In this document: positions 12,331 through 25,579 of the stretch, one piece after another
How the letters are laid out: the number at the start of each line of letters is the position of its first letter
Numbering within the stretch: the first letter of the stretch is position 1
Source: Ariolimax columbianus
Lineage: Eukaryota > Mollusca > Gastropoda > Stylommatophora > Arionidae
DNA: 64,000 nt
Reading direction: 5' to 3'
NCBI GenBank assembly: GCA_036924085.1
Contig: JAVGWX010000003.1
Location: 116,867,264 to 116,931,263 of the forward strand
Made by a program: the position numbers and the translations under genes
Notes under the pieces: model-generated
The model's database searches: none
The model's input: the letters and a program-made list of their open reading frames with translations, nothing else
Told to the model about the DNA's origin: nothing

Positions 12331-12985
12331 CTACATATTTTTTTCTCGGTCCAGTGTATTCTGATGTTTTTTATATAACATTTCACTCGAAGGACTCAAA
12401 AGATATGTTTGTGTGTATGTGTGTGTTTATTTGAGTATGCGAAATTATATGTTGTAAATACATGTGTTTATTTTGTAACGATTACTAACAGGCACGACGC
12501 TAAGAGGCCGGGATAGAGTAGTCTGCACTCTGCTTTCAATAGCTTTGGGAGATATCACTAAGTGCATAAAAGGGGAAATGGTTGTACTACCAAACTGTGA
12601 GCAGCGGAAAGGTGGAATAACGCTTGTCTCATAACAAAGGCACCAGTTTCACACCTTTGTCCTAATACGCTCTGGAATGAAAAGCCATCAACAGAGGGAC
12701 ATTGTAATCTCGTGTCTGGGAAGGTTGTACCTTTTCAAGTGAAAGGTGAAAGCTTTGACTATGCATTATCAGTTATGTGGCTACCTCTAACATATTACAT
12801 ATCGTGAACTTGACATAACGATTGCAAAAAACAGTTCAAATAAATCGACTAATCAGATCTGTTCAGCTCAATGTAGAGCAGAACTCTTTGACGAACGTAT
12901 TCCGGAACATCAAATGTTGAAGTGGGCACGATGTGTTAGCCATACACAACCCTCTTTTTTCGATTCATACTACATGCCTAGTAGG
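12331..12985. other. Unassigned sequence
   Basis: No gene is recognised. It contains a short GT-rich run near 12408-12430. Confidence 0.4.
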
Positions 12986-13190
12986 TTAAAGTAAAGTAAC
13001 TTATAGCATTACTGTCGTAGGGGTGTGAGGTGTTAGCGATTTCACATTTCAAAGGCTCGGCTATATGAGGGCGGTAACCATCTCCTCTCCCTCACTGCTT
13101 TTACTTCTCGGACTGAACAGGTACCCAGTTAAGGCTTGGCCGACCCGGGATCCGTTGCGGTTTGAAAAAAACATTTCTGGGTCAACTAGG
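12986..13190 (+). mobile_element. Dispersed repeat family Y, copy 1
   Basis: This stretch is related to 42385-42590. Both begin with AAAGTAAAG-like sequence, contain a block around CGATTTCA, a CTC-rich block, CACTGCTTTTACTTC or its near match, and a conserved end of the form GGTACCCAGTTAAGG with a G/C-rich finish. There is no ORF. It is probably a SINE-like family; the class is not established. Confidence 0.55.
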
Positions 13191-14145
13191 TATTGTGTAT
13201 CCCCGTTTAATGACTTAATTACACTCTGGCGTAATTAACTAAATGATTCAACTTGACGAAATGACCGTGGAAAAACTCAGGCAAGGATAAATTAGACGAA
13301 ATCTAAAGTAACATTCGTATCTTTGCACATAAGATTTCGGTCTGTCTGAATGGTAAAGTCTAATTGCCTTTCTGGCCGACAAGTGCTTTATATGGAAAAT
13401 ATTCTCACAAATAACTTTCACGAATTGACAACATTGCGTTGTAATGACTTCATTTAGTAGCAAGTCACGTACAGTAAGGTCAGAAGATTCCATTGTACAC
13501 TTAAAATAATTAACGAGCTCAGCCTTCTTGAAACCTCAAAAATGTAAACAGACTTTCTTCCTTTGGAATATTGTTCAGGGAACATTATTTTTAAATGTAA
13601 TTTGTTGATTACATCTTAAATGTAAATGTTTGAATGTATTTTCAAGAAAAAATTAGACTTATTATTGGGGAGTTATTAGTAAACGGGAGTGACAGATGAG
13701 CTGAGGATGAAAGGCCAGGGAAATGTGCGGGAATAGGGATATCCATTATTAAACTGCTGTTCTATCTTTTATTTTGTACTGTTCGATTGACGGGCAGATC
13801 GTATGTGTGTTTTGCTAGTGTGCGTGTGTTTATGTGTGTGTATGTGGGTGTGTGTGTGTATGTGTGTTTATGTGTGTATACAAAATATACGTCTGGTGTC
13901 CAGCATGATAAATGCTTCCTTTGTTTGCGTCGACGGTGTTTCTGTCAATTTCATTTAAATATGAACCCGTTGCTACAAAAAGGTAGTTTCTGTTTTGGAT
14001 CAGACCTCCAGCCCTCCCTCTACCCACTTACGTCCCGTCAGATAATAGTACACATTTGGCGTCTTAAACTTCTTTAGTCTTTTGCAGTCTGTCCCTAAGA
14101 ATCCGTCGGGAAGCACTAACACTAGCGACCCGCGTTGGCAAAGCC
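13191..14145. other. Unassigned sequence with a GT-rich run
   Basis: A TGTGTG-rich stretch occurs at 13800-13880. It explains the threonine/histidine-rich and valine/cysteine-rich open frames there, which I reject as genes. Nothing else is recognised. Confidence 0.5.
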
Positions 14146-16680
14146 GCCCTATTCTCAGGACCAAAGTTCGTCTCCAGACTCGTACTTGCGATACTCACCT
14201 AACAGTATGCACCTTCAACTGTTGCTCGATACGTCCTGCACCATAGTTGAACCTCCTTTTTGACGAGAGTAGCAGAATGAGTTATGACATCATTCGCATG
14301 GCAGAGACGCAACGAGAAAAAGAACTTAGCAATTTGGAATGACCAACGGAGGTTTGCATCGACGCCCACAAGGCCATTTATACATCAGGTGGAGGAGTCG
14401 GTAACCTCGTGTTTTCTTTCTTGTTCGGCAGTAGATATTCGTAGGCCAACAACATGGCATTTTTTCCATTACCATCTCTAAGCTACACGACCATTATAGG
14501 CGACTTCAATGTCAGAACGACACGTCGCTAAAATAATAAAACATATGTGGGACGACGTCACTCTTGAGAAACAAGGAACGATGCAGGAGACAGACTGGCC
14601 ACTTTTTGCGAAACAAATTGACTGTTCCACTGTACGAGCTTTTATCAGAAACCCGTCTACACGAGATACACATAAGTGGAAACCGGTGACTTTATCACCA
14701 CGAAATCGTCAAAGTATTGTTCAATCGTTACATATGTCTTATTGGTTGGTTGTCTGCACTGTTGTCATTTTAAACGTCCGTTTTCACCCGTTGACCTCAA
14801 ACTTGTAAAGATCCAGAAACAGCATTCACATTGGTGTCCAAAGACGCTCAACAACCACTCGACTGACACCATCTTCGCAGCTAGCAAGCGGCTCAGAGCT
14901 GCATTCGACACCGACATTAATGCTGGTTATGCAAATCTGATTGCAACAATTGCATCCACGAACGTGACGTGAAATCTGCAGAATTATCGATAAAGCATCA
15001 AATTTGCTACACGGATTCTCACTGCGCACCACAACATCGTTCTTTGTCTGAAAGCTTCCGATGGATCTCGCAAAACATTAAAGCTGGACATAGAGACGAT
15101 CATGGAAGCTTACTATAGTTCAGATTATCAGAGCCCTCTCTAATTATCATTCCATCCACTCTCCCCCATCTTCCGGACTTTACGAAATCGCAATGCCATT
15201 GAGTCGATGCCAACTTTAAAATCACCAAATGAAGATGACATCACTGCGGAGTACGTCCAGGATTGTGGTCGTTTCCCTTTACCTAGCCATAGTCCAATGT
15301 TCTGCATTCTATCTTTGTTCGAGAGAGAGTTGGGTGGGGGGGGGGGGGGGGTGGCACGCCGTGTGACTCAGCTCGAAGACGATACTCATACACAAGAGGG
15401 GAGACAAAGAGGACCTCAGTAATTATCGTCCAATTATTACTCTCCCGGTCATTTATTAAAAAAACTGTTTACGAAATGCACTCTTGCAGATTCCCAGCCA
15501 GTCGAATAGGCGTTCGTACAGCACATTGGACCCCATTTCAACATGCTACCACCTTATTGAAGTAGCCCGATGGTTCCAAATACCCTCGATATTTACCTTA
15601 ATCGACTACACAAACATCTTTCGCTTCGGTAGAACCATAATTCGTCTGGCGTTAGCTGTTGGAACAAGGTATCGATCCTGATTACATCAGGATTCTTGGT
15701 ATGCAGTTACGAGCTGCTCTTCGACATTTCATCTCTTGTAATTGGGGTACCAGTGCCGTCAATGGATCCTACCTCACCTAACCTTTTCTCGGCATGTTTA
15801 GAATCTGTCATCAGCCATATTGTCCATGTGGCATCCAAATTGATGACACACGCCTCAACCCTCTCTGATGTGCCGGGTGATCATCATGCAGCCAGCAGCA
15901 GAAGGAAACCAAATGATAACGCTACTCGACGCTGGTGGTAAGAACGTCCGACACAGAATGAATGTTTCGAAGACCAAAGTGTTGCGCAATCGGTTCATAA
16001 ACTGTGATCCAAACTTCTTTGTTGAGATAAGCTTAGAATATGTCGACGAATGCATCTATCTTTAGATGGCTACTGAATGTGCAGAGCCATTTGAAATTTG
16101 AACTAACAAGACATCGCGGCGCGGGCTGGACATCCTTCTAGTCCATTAACGCGGTTCTGGATGATCGCCAAGGCCAGAACCTACGCGCCTCCTTCTTTAA
16201 CTCCATTATACTGCCTGCAATGTCTTATGCTGTAGAGACGTGAAGACTGAATAAAATCACTAGAGGATAATATGAGAATGTCCCAGGTCTATCTTGAGAA
16301 CTCTTGGTCTGAATCACTGTCCGAAACCAACCTAGTAAAATGTTCTCAATTCTGACATACGACTATTATTATTATTATTGGCAAATAATGCGGTAATCTA
16401 TGCACATAATTAAAAACATTGATGGGAAAGTCACATGTTACGACGAAATGATTATCGATGGAGCACACCGACATCAATCTGGTACCCATGGGGCAAAAAG
16501 AGTCCACCTGGAGAAAACCAATGCTTTGGTAGTACTCCTCTGCTGCCCGTAGCAACATCCGAGACGCCTCTGGCGGAATGCTTTCCACCCACTGGACTTC
16601 TGTGGCCCAAGACAGGGTCAGTTGGAGACGAAATTGGGACCCACAACAGGTACGTGTCATCAAGATGAAGACATTTATAA
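14146..16680 (+). mobile_element. RTE-like LINE, degenerate but long
   Basis: Many stops and frameshifts, but the domain order is readable. An endonuclease part comes first (SYDIIRMAETQREKELSNLE near 14280-14340; TTIIGDFNVRTTRR near 14480-14525), then reverse transcriptase. In the RT, SNYYSP near 15425 replaces the usual NYRPI. FTKCTLAD, HISTCYHLIEVAR-like sequence, DYTNIF in place of the DYTKAF motif, and SKTKVLRNRFINCDP at 15968 follow. The RT C-terminus is at 16140-16260 (NAVLDD, FFNSIILPAMSYAVET). The last domain at 16430-16660 reads HMLRRNDYRWSTPTSIWYPW. The related fragment at 46513-47170 shares that end. It is a dead copy. Confidence 0.8.
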
Positions 16681-16734
16681 ATTATACATTGAACTATTTA
16701 TCTTGACAAAACTCATACTTTCGACACAATCATA

Positions 16735-17510
16735 CGCATATATTCCTGGATATCGGTGCCATCGTATTCTTGGTCTACCCCTGTCTCTTTTTCCAGGCAC
16801 CATTCCTTACATCACTGTTCTCTCAAGCCCGTTATTTTTTCTTGATGTGACAGAATATTTCAATTTCTGGGCAAAATGGAATTGATAAATCAGTTTCAAT
16901 CTATGCTAAACTTTTGCTGAATGTTTATATTTGTCTTTTTCTCTATCCATGGAATTCTGAGAATCTTTTTCTAAAATTTTGACTCGAATGACTTTATTCT
17001 TTTTCTAGAACTTTTGCTATCCGTGATTAGGAGCCAAATGCTGCTACATGAAAAACACAGGCTCTCAAGAATTTTATTTTTGTCGTTTTGTTGGTGTTCT
17101 GCCAACATTTCTTCAGAGTGTCTAGCCTCTGCGCTTCGAAGGATAGTCTTCTGCTGATTTATTTGGCGCCATTTTTGTTTACAGCCCAGACATTCAAAAT
17201 GCTGGACCAACTTGCTAAATTTATATTGGCATCTTGTTTTGTCGGTGATATTTATCATTGTTTTCTTCATGTTTATAAACAGGTTTTTGATCTTCACTGT
17301 ATCCGTTTATAGCTGTAAGTAGCTGCTCTAGCCCTTCTGCACTTCTTGATAGTATCACTGTGTCGTCTGCGTATCGTAACTTTGAAATCTCGTAACCGTC
17401 AATTGTAAATGTATGGAATCTTGCAATGTTTTCGTCTTCCCTAACGCTTCTCATTACAGACTCAGTACAAATGTTATAAGATATGGGGAGAGTATACACC
17501 ACTGTCTTAC
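16735..17510 (-). mobile_element. RTE-like LINE fragment with YADD motif
   Basis: The minus-strand frame 17502-17221 carries the RT catalytic block ISKLRYADDTVILSRSAEGL preceded by FTIDGYE. Downstream, in shifted frames, are RRLSFEAQRLDTLKKCWQN and LRACVFHVAAFGS, which correspond to the RT thumb (KTKLRxLRACVFSVATYGC in intact relatives), and finally a GRPRIRWH-like end near 16780. The order matches the family that ends at 12040. The endonuclease is absent, so it is 5'-truncated and inactive. Confidence 0.8.
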
Positions 17511-17784
17511 TCCCTTTTGTTCAGCGAATCAATCTCATATTTGGCCAGATTCTCATACAGCGACTGTTAATTTTGATATAATGTTTCAACGAGATGAATA
17601 ACATGTACAGAAAAACCTATGTTTTTCCATAATGTTCCACAGATACTGAAGTGTTACCGTATTTCAGGCCTTAATGTAATCAATGAACCACGTGTAGATG
17701 TCTACGTTAAGCTTTCTATATTTTTCGTAGATATTCCTTATATTAAATATGTGATCTTTTGTCCCTGTATTTTATAAAACACGA

Positions 17785-17787
<3 letters not shown>

Positions 17788-17862
<75 letters not shown>
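17788..17862. repeat. (AT)n microsatellite
   Basis: About 37 AT units without interruption, directly upstream of the plus-strand LINE at 17867. Confidence 0.97.
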
Positions 17863-17864
<2 letters not shown>

Positions 17865-17866
17865 GT

Positions 17867-19573
<1,707 letters not shown>

Positions 19574-19620
19574 ATACATATATATTATATACACGACGTT
19601 GTGAATTTGCGGTAATCGTC

Positions 19621-20316
19621 ATACCTTGCACAGGCGGTAGTGGAAGAAATGGTGACACATAAAGAAAATGAAAGCCATACAGTCCTGCTTACAGATGCTC
19701 TGGCCGTAGTCACAGCGCTAAAAAGCCAGAAAAACACTGAGCTTAATGAATTAAGAGCAGTACTCTGTAAACTATGCCAGCAGTCCGCACCAAAAAGGGT
19801 AGTGGTACAGTGGGTCCCATCACACTGCAACATCCAAGGCAACGAGGAGGCAGACAGACGGGCAAAAGAAGGTGCAAGACTACCACAAACAGATACTAGT
19901 ATGACGTACGAATAGTCAAAACGGCTTATTAGAGCTAGATACGTGACCAAATGGGAAACTGAACATACCGGCTACACCAAAAACGATGCCTATTACCAGT
20001 TGAACAGAAGAGAGCAGGTCGTTGTCTTCAGACCGCACTGGACACAATAGACTGAGGTACCACCTATTCAACAAATTGAAGATAGGTGGAACCGACGAAT
20101 GCCCGTGTGGTACCGGGAAAATGACCGCTGAGCATCTGCTGCAGAACTGCCCGACATACGAGGATCAGAGAGAGCAGATGTGGCCATCACCAGTGGAACC
20201 ACAAGACAAGCTCTATGGCAGTGTCGACAGCCTAAGGATGACCGCCGCTTTTTTCGAAAAAATAATGGTTACTGTCTGACTGCGTACGATGAAGAAGAAG
20301 AATACCTTGCACAGGC
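19621..20316 (+). mobile_element. 5'-truncated ingi-like copy with 15-bp target-site duplication
   Basis: The 15-bp word ATACCTTGCACAGGC flanks the insert at 19621-19635 and 20302-20316. The inserted part (19636-20301) is nearly identical to the 3' end of the 21648-29013 element, read on the opposite strand. It contains RNase H (LTDALAVV, VVVQWVPSHCNIQGNEEAD), then the cysteine/histidine knuckle DECPCGTGKMTAEHLLQNCP and the stop codon. The tail is GCGTACGATGAAGAAGAAGA. One in-frame stop near 19913 and a frameshift near 20030 break the ORF. The 5' breakpoint falls in GGCGG, shared with the target end, which points to microhomology joining during target-primed reverse transcription. Confidence 0.93.
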
Positions 20317-20990
20317 CGCAACAGAATGAGCGACCAGCTATTTAATGTACTATATATATAGGAAATACTGATCAGTGTAAATGTGGTACTAATGAAATAA
20401 CTACTTAACATGAGCAGCAACAAAATCCAACAAACAAGGAAATCAGACTGTACATGTTATTATAACCTGTACGATTCTTGTACACACTCCAAGGAGCTAA
20501 CATCTTAGATCGTGATTACATTCAAATAAAAGGCAAAGAGGCAACGTATTTAGGTATTTTCTACATGACTCCGAATGCAGGTCGATTTTGAGAATTTGAC
20601 AAATAAAAGGCAAAGAGGCAACGTATTTAAGTATTTTCTACAAGACTCCGAATGCAGGTCAATTTTGAGAATTTGACAAATAAAAGAGGAAAGACATTTA
20701 CATAACTGTTGATAATTTCAGAAAAAGAAGAAGTGAAAACAATCGTTATTATTAACCTTTTTTGTTAAGATGAATACTCAAATGACAATTATGATCTTTA
20801 AAACGCACATAATTGACAGAAAAGTGGTAATTGACGCTGAAAACAACACTTTTATTACAAGCACAAAATATGATTTACAGTTCAAATCGCATTTCTTCAA
20901 GACCTTCTCAACTGTTCTTTGCTAAAAAAGGCATAATTGTGTGTGTATTCTTTCGTTGCATGCTCATAATTGATTTTTATGTTTTTGTAA
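20317..20990. repeat. 77-bp duplication within otherwise unassigned sequence
   Basis: At 20524-20685 a 77-bp unit (starting AAATAAAAGGCAAAGAGGC) is present twice with a handful of differences, followed by the first bases of a third. The remaining bases show no gene. Confidence 0.8.
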
Positions 20991-20991
20991 T

Positions 20992-21647
20992 CAGTGTACA
21001 AGCTGTATATGTGATGAGGAATGTAATCAATGTACAAGTTGTATATGTGACGAGGAATGTAATCAGTCTACAAGCTGTATATGTGACGAGGAATGTAATC
21101 AGTCTACAAGCTGTATATGTGAAGAGGAATGTAATCAGTGTACAAGTTGTATATGTGAAGAGGAATGTAATCAGTGTACAAGCTGTATATATGACGAGGA
21201 ATGTAATCAGTGTACAAGCTGTATATATGACGAGGAATGTAATCAGTGTGCAAGTTGTATATGTGACGAGGAATGTAATCAGTGTACAAGCTGTATATGT
21301 GACGAGGAATGTAATCAGTCTACAAGCTGTATCTGTGACGAGGAATGTAATCAGTCTACAAGCTGTATATGTGACGAGGAATGTAATCAGTCTACAAGCT
21401 GTATATGTGAAGAGGAATGTAATCAGTGTACAAGTTGTATATGTGAAGAGGAATGTAATCAGTGTACAAGCTGTATATATGACGAGGAATGTAATCAGTG
21501 TACAAGCTGTATATATGACGAGGAATGTAATCAGTGTGCAAGTTGTATATGTGACGAGGAATGTAATCAGTGTACAAGTTGTATATATGACGAGGAATGT
21601 AATCAGTGTACAAGCTGTATATGTGACGAGGAATGTAATCAGTGTAC
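20992..21647. repeat. 36-bp minisatellite array
   Basis: About 18 copies of a 36-bp unit (CAGTGTACAAGCTGTATATG plus GACGAGGAATGTAAT with one T between). The 8-unit block starting near 21090 is repeated 288 bp later with the same private variants (for example GAAGAGG at 21121 and 21409), so the array grew by block duplication. The long open frame 20831-21766 is this repeat read as a 12-residue period and is not a gene. The last copy is interrupted by the retrotransposon insertion at 21648, and the pre-insertion sequence resumes at 29026. Confidence 0.95.
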
Positions 21648-21673
21648 TTCTTCTTCTTCTTCTGCGTACGCAG
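21648..21673 (-). other. 26-nt 3' end: palindrome plus (GAA)n tail
   Basis: On the minus strand the TGA stop is followed at once by CTGCGTACGCAG, a perfect 12-bp palindrome, then five AAG/GAA repeats, then the target duplication. The truncated copy at 20276-20301 has the same arrangement with a degenerate right arm (CTGCGTACGATG). This is probably the whole 3' UTR and the template recognition end for the element's reverse transcriptase. Confidence 0.8.
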
Positions 21674-22474
21674 TCAGACAGTAACTATTATTTTTTCGAA
21701 AAAAGCAGCAGTCATCCTGAGGCTGTCGCCACTGCCATAGAGCTTGTCTTGCAGTTCCACTGGTGATGGCCACATCTGCTCTCTCTGATCCTCGTATGTC
21801 GGGCAGTTCTGCAGCAGATGTTCAGCGGTCATTTTACCAGTACCGCACGGGCATTCGTCGGTACACCCTATCTTCAATTTGCTGAATAGGTGGTACCTCA
21901 GTCTGTTGTGGCCAGTGCGAAGTCTGAAGACAACGACCTGCTCTCTTCGGTTCAACTGGTAATAGGCATCGTTTTTGGTGTAACCAGTATGTTCGGTTTC
22001 CCATTTGGTCATGTATCTGGCTTTGATAAGCCGTTTTGACTCTTCGTACGTCATACTCGTATCTGTTTGTGGTAGTCTTGCACCTTCCTTTGCCAGTCTG
22101 TCTGCCTCCTCGTTGCCTTGGATGTTGCAGTGTGATGGGACCCACTGTACCACTACCCTTTTTGGTGCGGACTGCTGGCACAGTTTGCAGAGTGCTGCTC
22201 TTAAGTCATTAAGCTCAGTGTTTTTCTGGCTTTTTAGCGCTGTGACTACGGCGAGAGCATCTGTCAGCAGGACTATATGGCTTTCATTTTCACTGTGTGT
22301 CACCATTTCTTCCACTGCCGCCCTCAGTGCGTCTGCCTCCGCTCTGAAATTGCTTGTGTACTTACCAGTAGCGAATGAGAGTGTTATTTTTCTGCCATTT
22401 GGTAGGTTCAGGAATGCGCCTGCCCCTCCGTTCTGTGTTGTGTTAGTAACAGAACCGTCGGTGTATGCATGGGT
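21674..22474 (-). pseudogene. ingi-like ORF, RNase H and C-terminal zinc-finger part
   Basis: All four RNase H acidic positions are visible in order: THAYTDGS just after the premature stop, FRAEADALRAA near 22340, LLTDALAVV near 22265, and NEEADRLAK near 22100, with WVPSHCNIQG before the last. RNase H of such LINEs degrades the RNA strand of the cDNA hybrid. A linker with NRREQVVVFRLRTGHNRLRY follows, then the knuckle DECPCGTGKMTAEHLLQNCP near 21850, a cysteine/histidine pattern common at the end of I-group proteins. This part is in the same frame as the upstream RT and is separated from it by a single TGA. It ends at the TGA at 21674-21676. Confidence 0.9.
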
Positions 22475-23602
22475 TCAGTCCATGCTTGGGTAGCTTTTCG
22501 TTATGAAGCTTAGGGTAGTATCTCTCCTTTCTTTTTCAGTCTGGCAGTTTTTATTTGCAATACCTGGTATATTTTCTACCACCTCTGGAAATATATCCTG
22601 CCTCCAGGTAGGTTTTCGTACAGTAGTGATGGGTTTTGGTGTTTTTAGTGCGTTTATGGGATCTTCGTCCATCTTTGCTTTGGCTATTTCTGCAAAGTTT
22701 CTCCGCTTTAGTTTCCCATTTCCCAAATTGTTTAGTCGCTGGTGCATTGGATGGTCGGTAAGCCTTCGGAGTTTCTCTGACTGCAGCTGGACTCTGTGGT
22801 CTCTTCTATCGGTCATGGATTGCAGTTTTGTAATCTTTTCAAGTTCTACAATTGGCGTTGACTTCATGCCACCTGTTATAATTCTCATGGCTTGGTTTTG
22901 AAGTTTGTTAACTTTATCGAAGTTCGCCTTCGCTGATGTTGTCCATGCCGCAATGAAATACTCGAGAACTGGTCTCACTCTTCCAGTGTACAGTTTCTTT
23001 AGTATGCCTTCGTCTGCTCCCCAGCTTGTTCCAGCAAGTTTCCTCATGATTGCCATTCTTTCTCTGGCTTTCATTCGGTTTCTCTCAATCTGACTTTTCC
23101 ATGTCATGCGCCGATCAAATGTGACTCCCAGATAGGTTGGGTTGTCGTTTGGCTGCAGGAATTTGCGATTTAGACTTAATTTGGTACTTTGGGGTTTTAA
23201 TGAAAGCGAGAATATTGTGCATGTGGTTTTCTCCTCGTTTATATTTACCAGCCATGAGTTCGCCCACTCTTCCAGCGATGTTAGGGCCGTCTGCATCCGA
23301 TTTCTTGCTATGATGAGATTCTTTTCAGAGGTCCACATAGCCAGATCGTCTGCAAACATTGAGCTATGGACTCTTTGTATATTCTCTGTAATATCGTTTA
23401 TATATACCAGGAAGAGTGTGGGTGACAGTACTCCCCCTTGGGGTACTCCCTGCTCGAGTGTCACCTTTTTGCTCATCTGCCCTTGTACTTGGACTCTGGC
23501 CGTTCTTTGTTTGAGGTAGTGGTTGATCCACTTGTACATCTTCCCACAAACATCACTTCTTCTTAGCTTGACTCTAAGTCCATCTTTCCAGACTTTTGTC
23601 AA
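22475..23602 (-). pseudogene. ingi-like ORF, reverse transcriptase palm and thumb
   Basis: Contains RT motif B (GVPQGGVLSPTLFLVYINDI), motif C with the catalytic aspartates (SMFADDLAMW), NPTYLGVTFDRRMTWKSQI, and the thumb block LYTGRVRPVLEYFIAAWTTS. These are the parts that polymerise cDNA on the element RNA. The frame is entered after a one-base insertion in an A run near 23594-23597 (minus-strand CAAAAG where CAAAG restores the frame). It is closed by TGA at 22475-22477, where the reading around it (PSMD, stop, THAYTDGS) suggests an ancestral TGG. Codon use and frame continue unbroken into RNase H. Confidence 0.93.
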
Positions 23603-24834
23603 ATGCCTTTTCCAGATCCACCCAAACAGCTACTGTGTGTTTCTGTGCCTGGTAGGCATCTTCTATCTCCTGGGCTATGAGGATGACCTGGTCCTCAGTG
23701 GATCTGTGCTGTCTAAGGCCGGCTTGCTGTGAAATTAGTATTCGTTTTTCTTCCAGATGCCACATCAGTCTGGTGTTTATCATCCGTTCCATCAGCTTGC
23801 CGACACAGCTCAGTAGGCTTATGGGCCTGTATCCATTTTGATCTGTTTTGTCCTTTCCTGTTTTTGGTACTGGTACCAGTATTGCGTCTTTCCATGCCTG
23901 TGGTACAATTCCCCTTTTCCAGCTTTGGTTCAGGACCGATAGCAGTTTCCTCTTCGCTGTTTGGCCCAGCGCCATCAGCATTTCGTTTGTTATCCTGTCT
24001 TTTCCGGGAGATTTCCTTTTCTTTAGTGTTCTCATAGCCTCTTCCATTTCGCGCATTGTTAATTTGGCCATCATGTGCTCTTCAGGTGCCGTATTCATGT
24101 TTTCGTGCCCCTTTAGCTCTTCGCTAATGTCTGTATGCTTATCTGCAGGGACCTCGATGTGGTTTGCTCTGGCATAGTGATCGACAAAGGCGTTTGCGGC
24201 TTTCTTACCTGTGATCAAGTTCTCGCCCTGCTTGATAGTAATTTGTTTATTTGATGGGGTTTCGTCGTTCATGGCTCTGACTAGCTTCCATAGTTTGTTC
24301 CGGTCTTTGTCCAAGCTTAGACTTTCCGTTTTATTTTTCCAGCTTTCTCTTGCTGTTTGCTTGAGAGTGTGTTTGTACTTCGCCGTGGCGGCTTTGAGGG
24401 CGATGTTTGCCTCCATGGATTTTTCTCGCTCTGCCATGTTCCTAGCAATTGTTACTGCATCTTCCACTTTCTGCAACTCATCATTCCAGTAGGGCTTATA
24501 GTTTTTCCTAGCTCCTCTTGGGATGGTTTCAGTGGCGGCTTGCATTATTGCCTTGCTTAGGCTCTCCACCATGGGCTTCATTTTGGTGTTTCGTGTGTTG
24601 ATGGTTTCACACAGCCCATCTGTCAGGATTGCAAATCTGTCCCAGTCGGCTCGTTTGTAATTCCAACGTGGGAGCGGTTTTGTTTCCTGTGGGCCTACTT
24701 CCATGTCAATGGTTAGCCTGATCGGCCTGTGGTCGCTACCTGCCAGTTGGTTTAGCACCTGGCGGTCTATTTTATAGTGTATGTCCTGTGTGGAGAAGGC
24801 CAAATCTGGAGTCGAGGTGGTATGCCATGTCTTG
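23574..24834 (-). pseudogene. ingi-like ORF, end of endonuclease and RT fingers
   Basis: Starts in the last endonuclease segment (LAFSTQDIHY and the catalytic SDHRPIRL block). It then has a linker and the RT N-terminal part: RKSPGKDRITNEMLMALG, AWKDAILVPVPKTGKDKTDQ, NGYRPISLLSCVGKLMERM, QQAGLRQHRSTEDQVI, and motif A AVWVDLEKAFDK with its catalytic aspartate. This segment is in a different frame from both neighbours. A one-base loss near 24835 and a one-base gain near 23595 compensate each other, so both are simple disabling indels rather than programmed shifts. Confidence 0.92.
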
Positions 24835-25579
24835 AATAGAAGCTAGGGCTATCCTCCGGCCTATTGTTTAGAGAGAGATTTGCATCTATCTCCCAATCTT
24901 CCACTTCGTCACCTCTGCTGTCTGTGTCAGAGTATCCCCATCTCTCCGAGTGGCTGTTGAAATCTCCAACTACTATGCAGTTGGAGTCTCTGACCTCCAT
25001 ACTCGAGAGCGATAGGTCTCTATTTGGTGGTCCGTACAGATTGAAAATGCGGAGCTTCGTCTCTTGAGCCATTATGTCAACTCCTACAATTTCTGCTTGT
25101 CCGTTGTGATTGACAGATACCGCGCTACTCGGTATGCAGTTTCTGGTCAGTATCAGAACCCCTCCTTTTTGGCCTTCTCTATCTAGACGGAAGGTCTGGT
25201 ATCCTCTGATTGAGAATTTATGAATATTGTTGAGGTGCGTTTCCTGGATACATGCCACGTCAATCTTACCTTCATGCAGGTGATGTGTTAGGGAAAGTGT
25301 TTTGTTAATGACTCCCTCCGCATTCCACTGTAGTATTTTGAGGGTCTTGAGGTTTTGGTCAATAGAAGTTGCCCCATAGCCATGTGCCTTGACTCCACGA
25401 CACATGGGTGGGTGACCACCAGTAGTCAAGGGTGGGCCCCTTCGAGGCGTGAGGCCCGGCACTATCGCTGCCTGGCGGGACTCTGCAGGATGAGCGCCAT
25501 GCGTTTTTCTAATCCGTTGTACTGTCATCATGCTGCGATTTACATTGCACTGTTTTGTTAGGCTTGCGGCCCCGTGCAT
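24767..25579 (-). pseudogene. ingi-like ORF start, apurinic-type endonuclease
   Basis: The first ATG at 25577-25579 precedes about 85 residues without known motifs, then the APE-type endonuclease: LKILQWNAEGVINK (metal-binding asparagine), DVACIQETHL (catalytic glutamate), FNLYGPPNR and IVVGDFNSHSERWGY (catalytic aspartate and asparagine). The enzyme nicks target DNA to start insertion. The frame is lost near 24835 and continues as a false end to 24767. No separate ORF1 (gag-like, with zinc knuckles) is found upstream. That fits the ingi group, which has one ORF, better than I or Nimb, which have two. Confidence 0.9.

Noticed and set aside
20831..21766. 311-aa open frame with a 12-residue period
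   Set aside because: It is the 36-bp minisatellite plus the end of the LINE on the opposite strand; there is no start context, signal or domain.
22005..25561. Plus-strand open frames within the LINE (for example 22503-22901 and 23848-24177)
   Set aside because: They are shadows of the minus-strand EN-RT-RNase H ORF, which carries all recognisable motifs.
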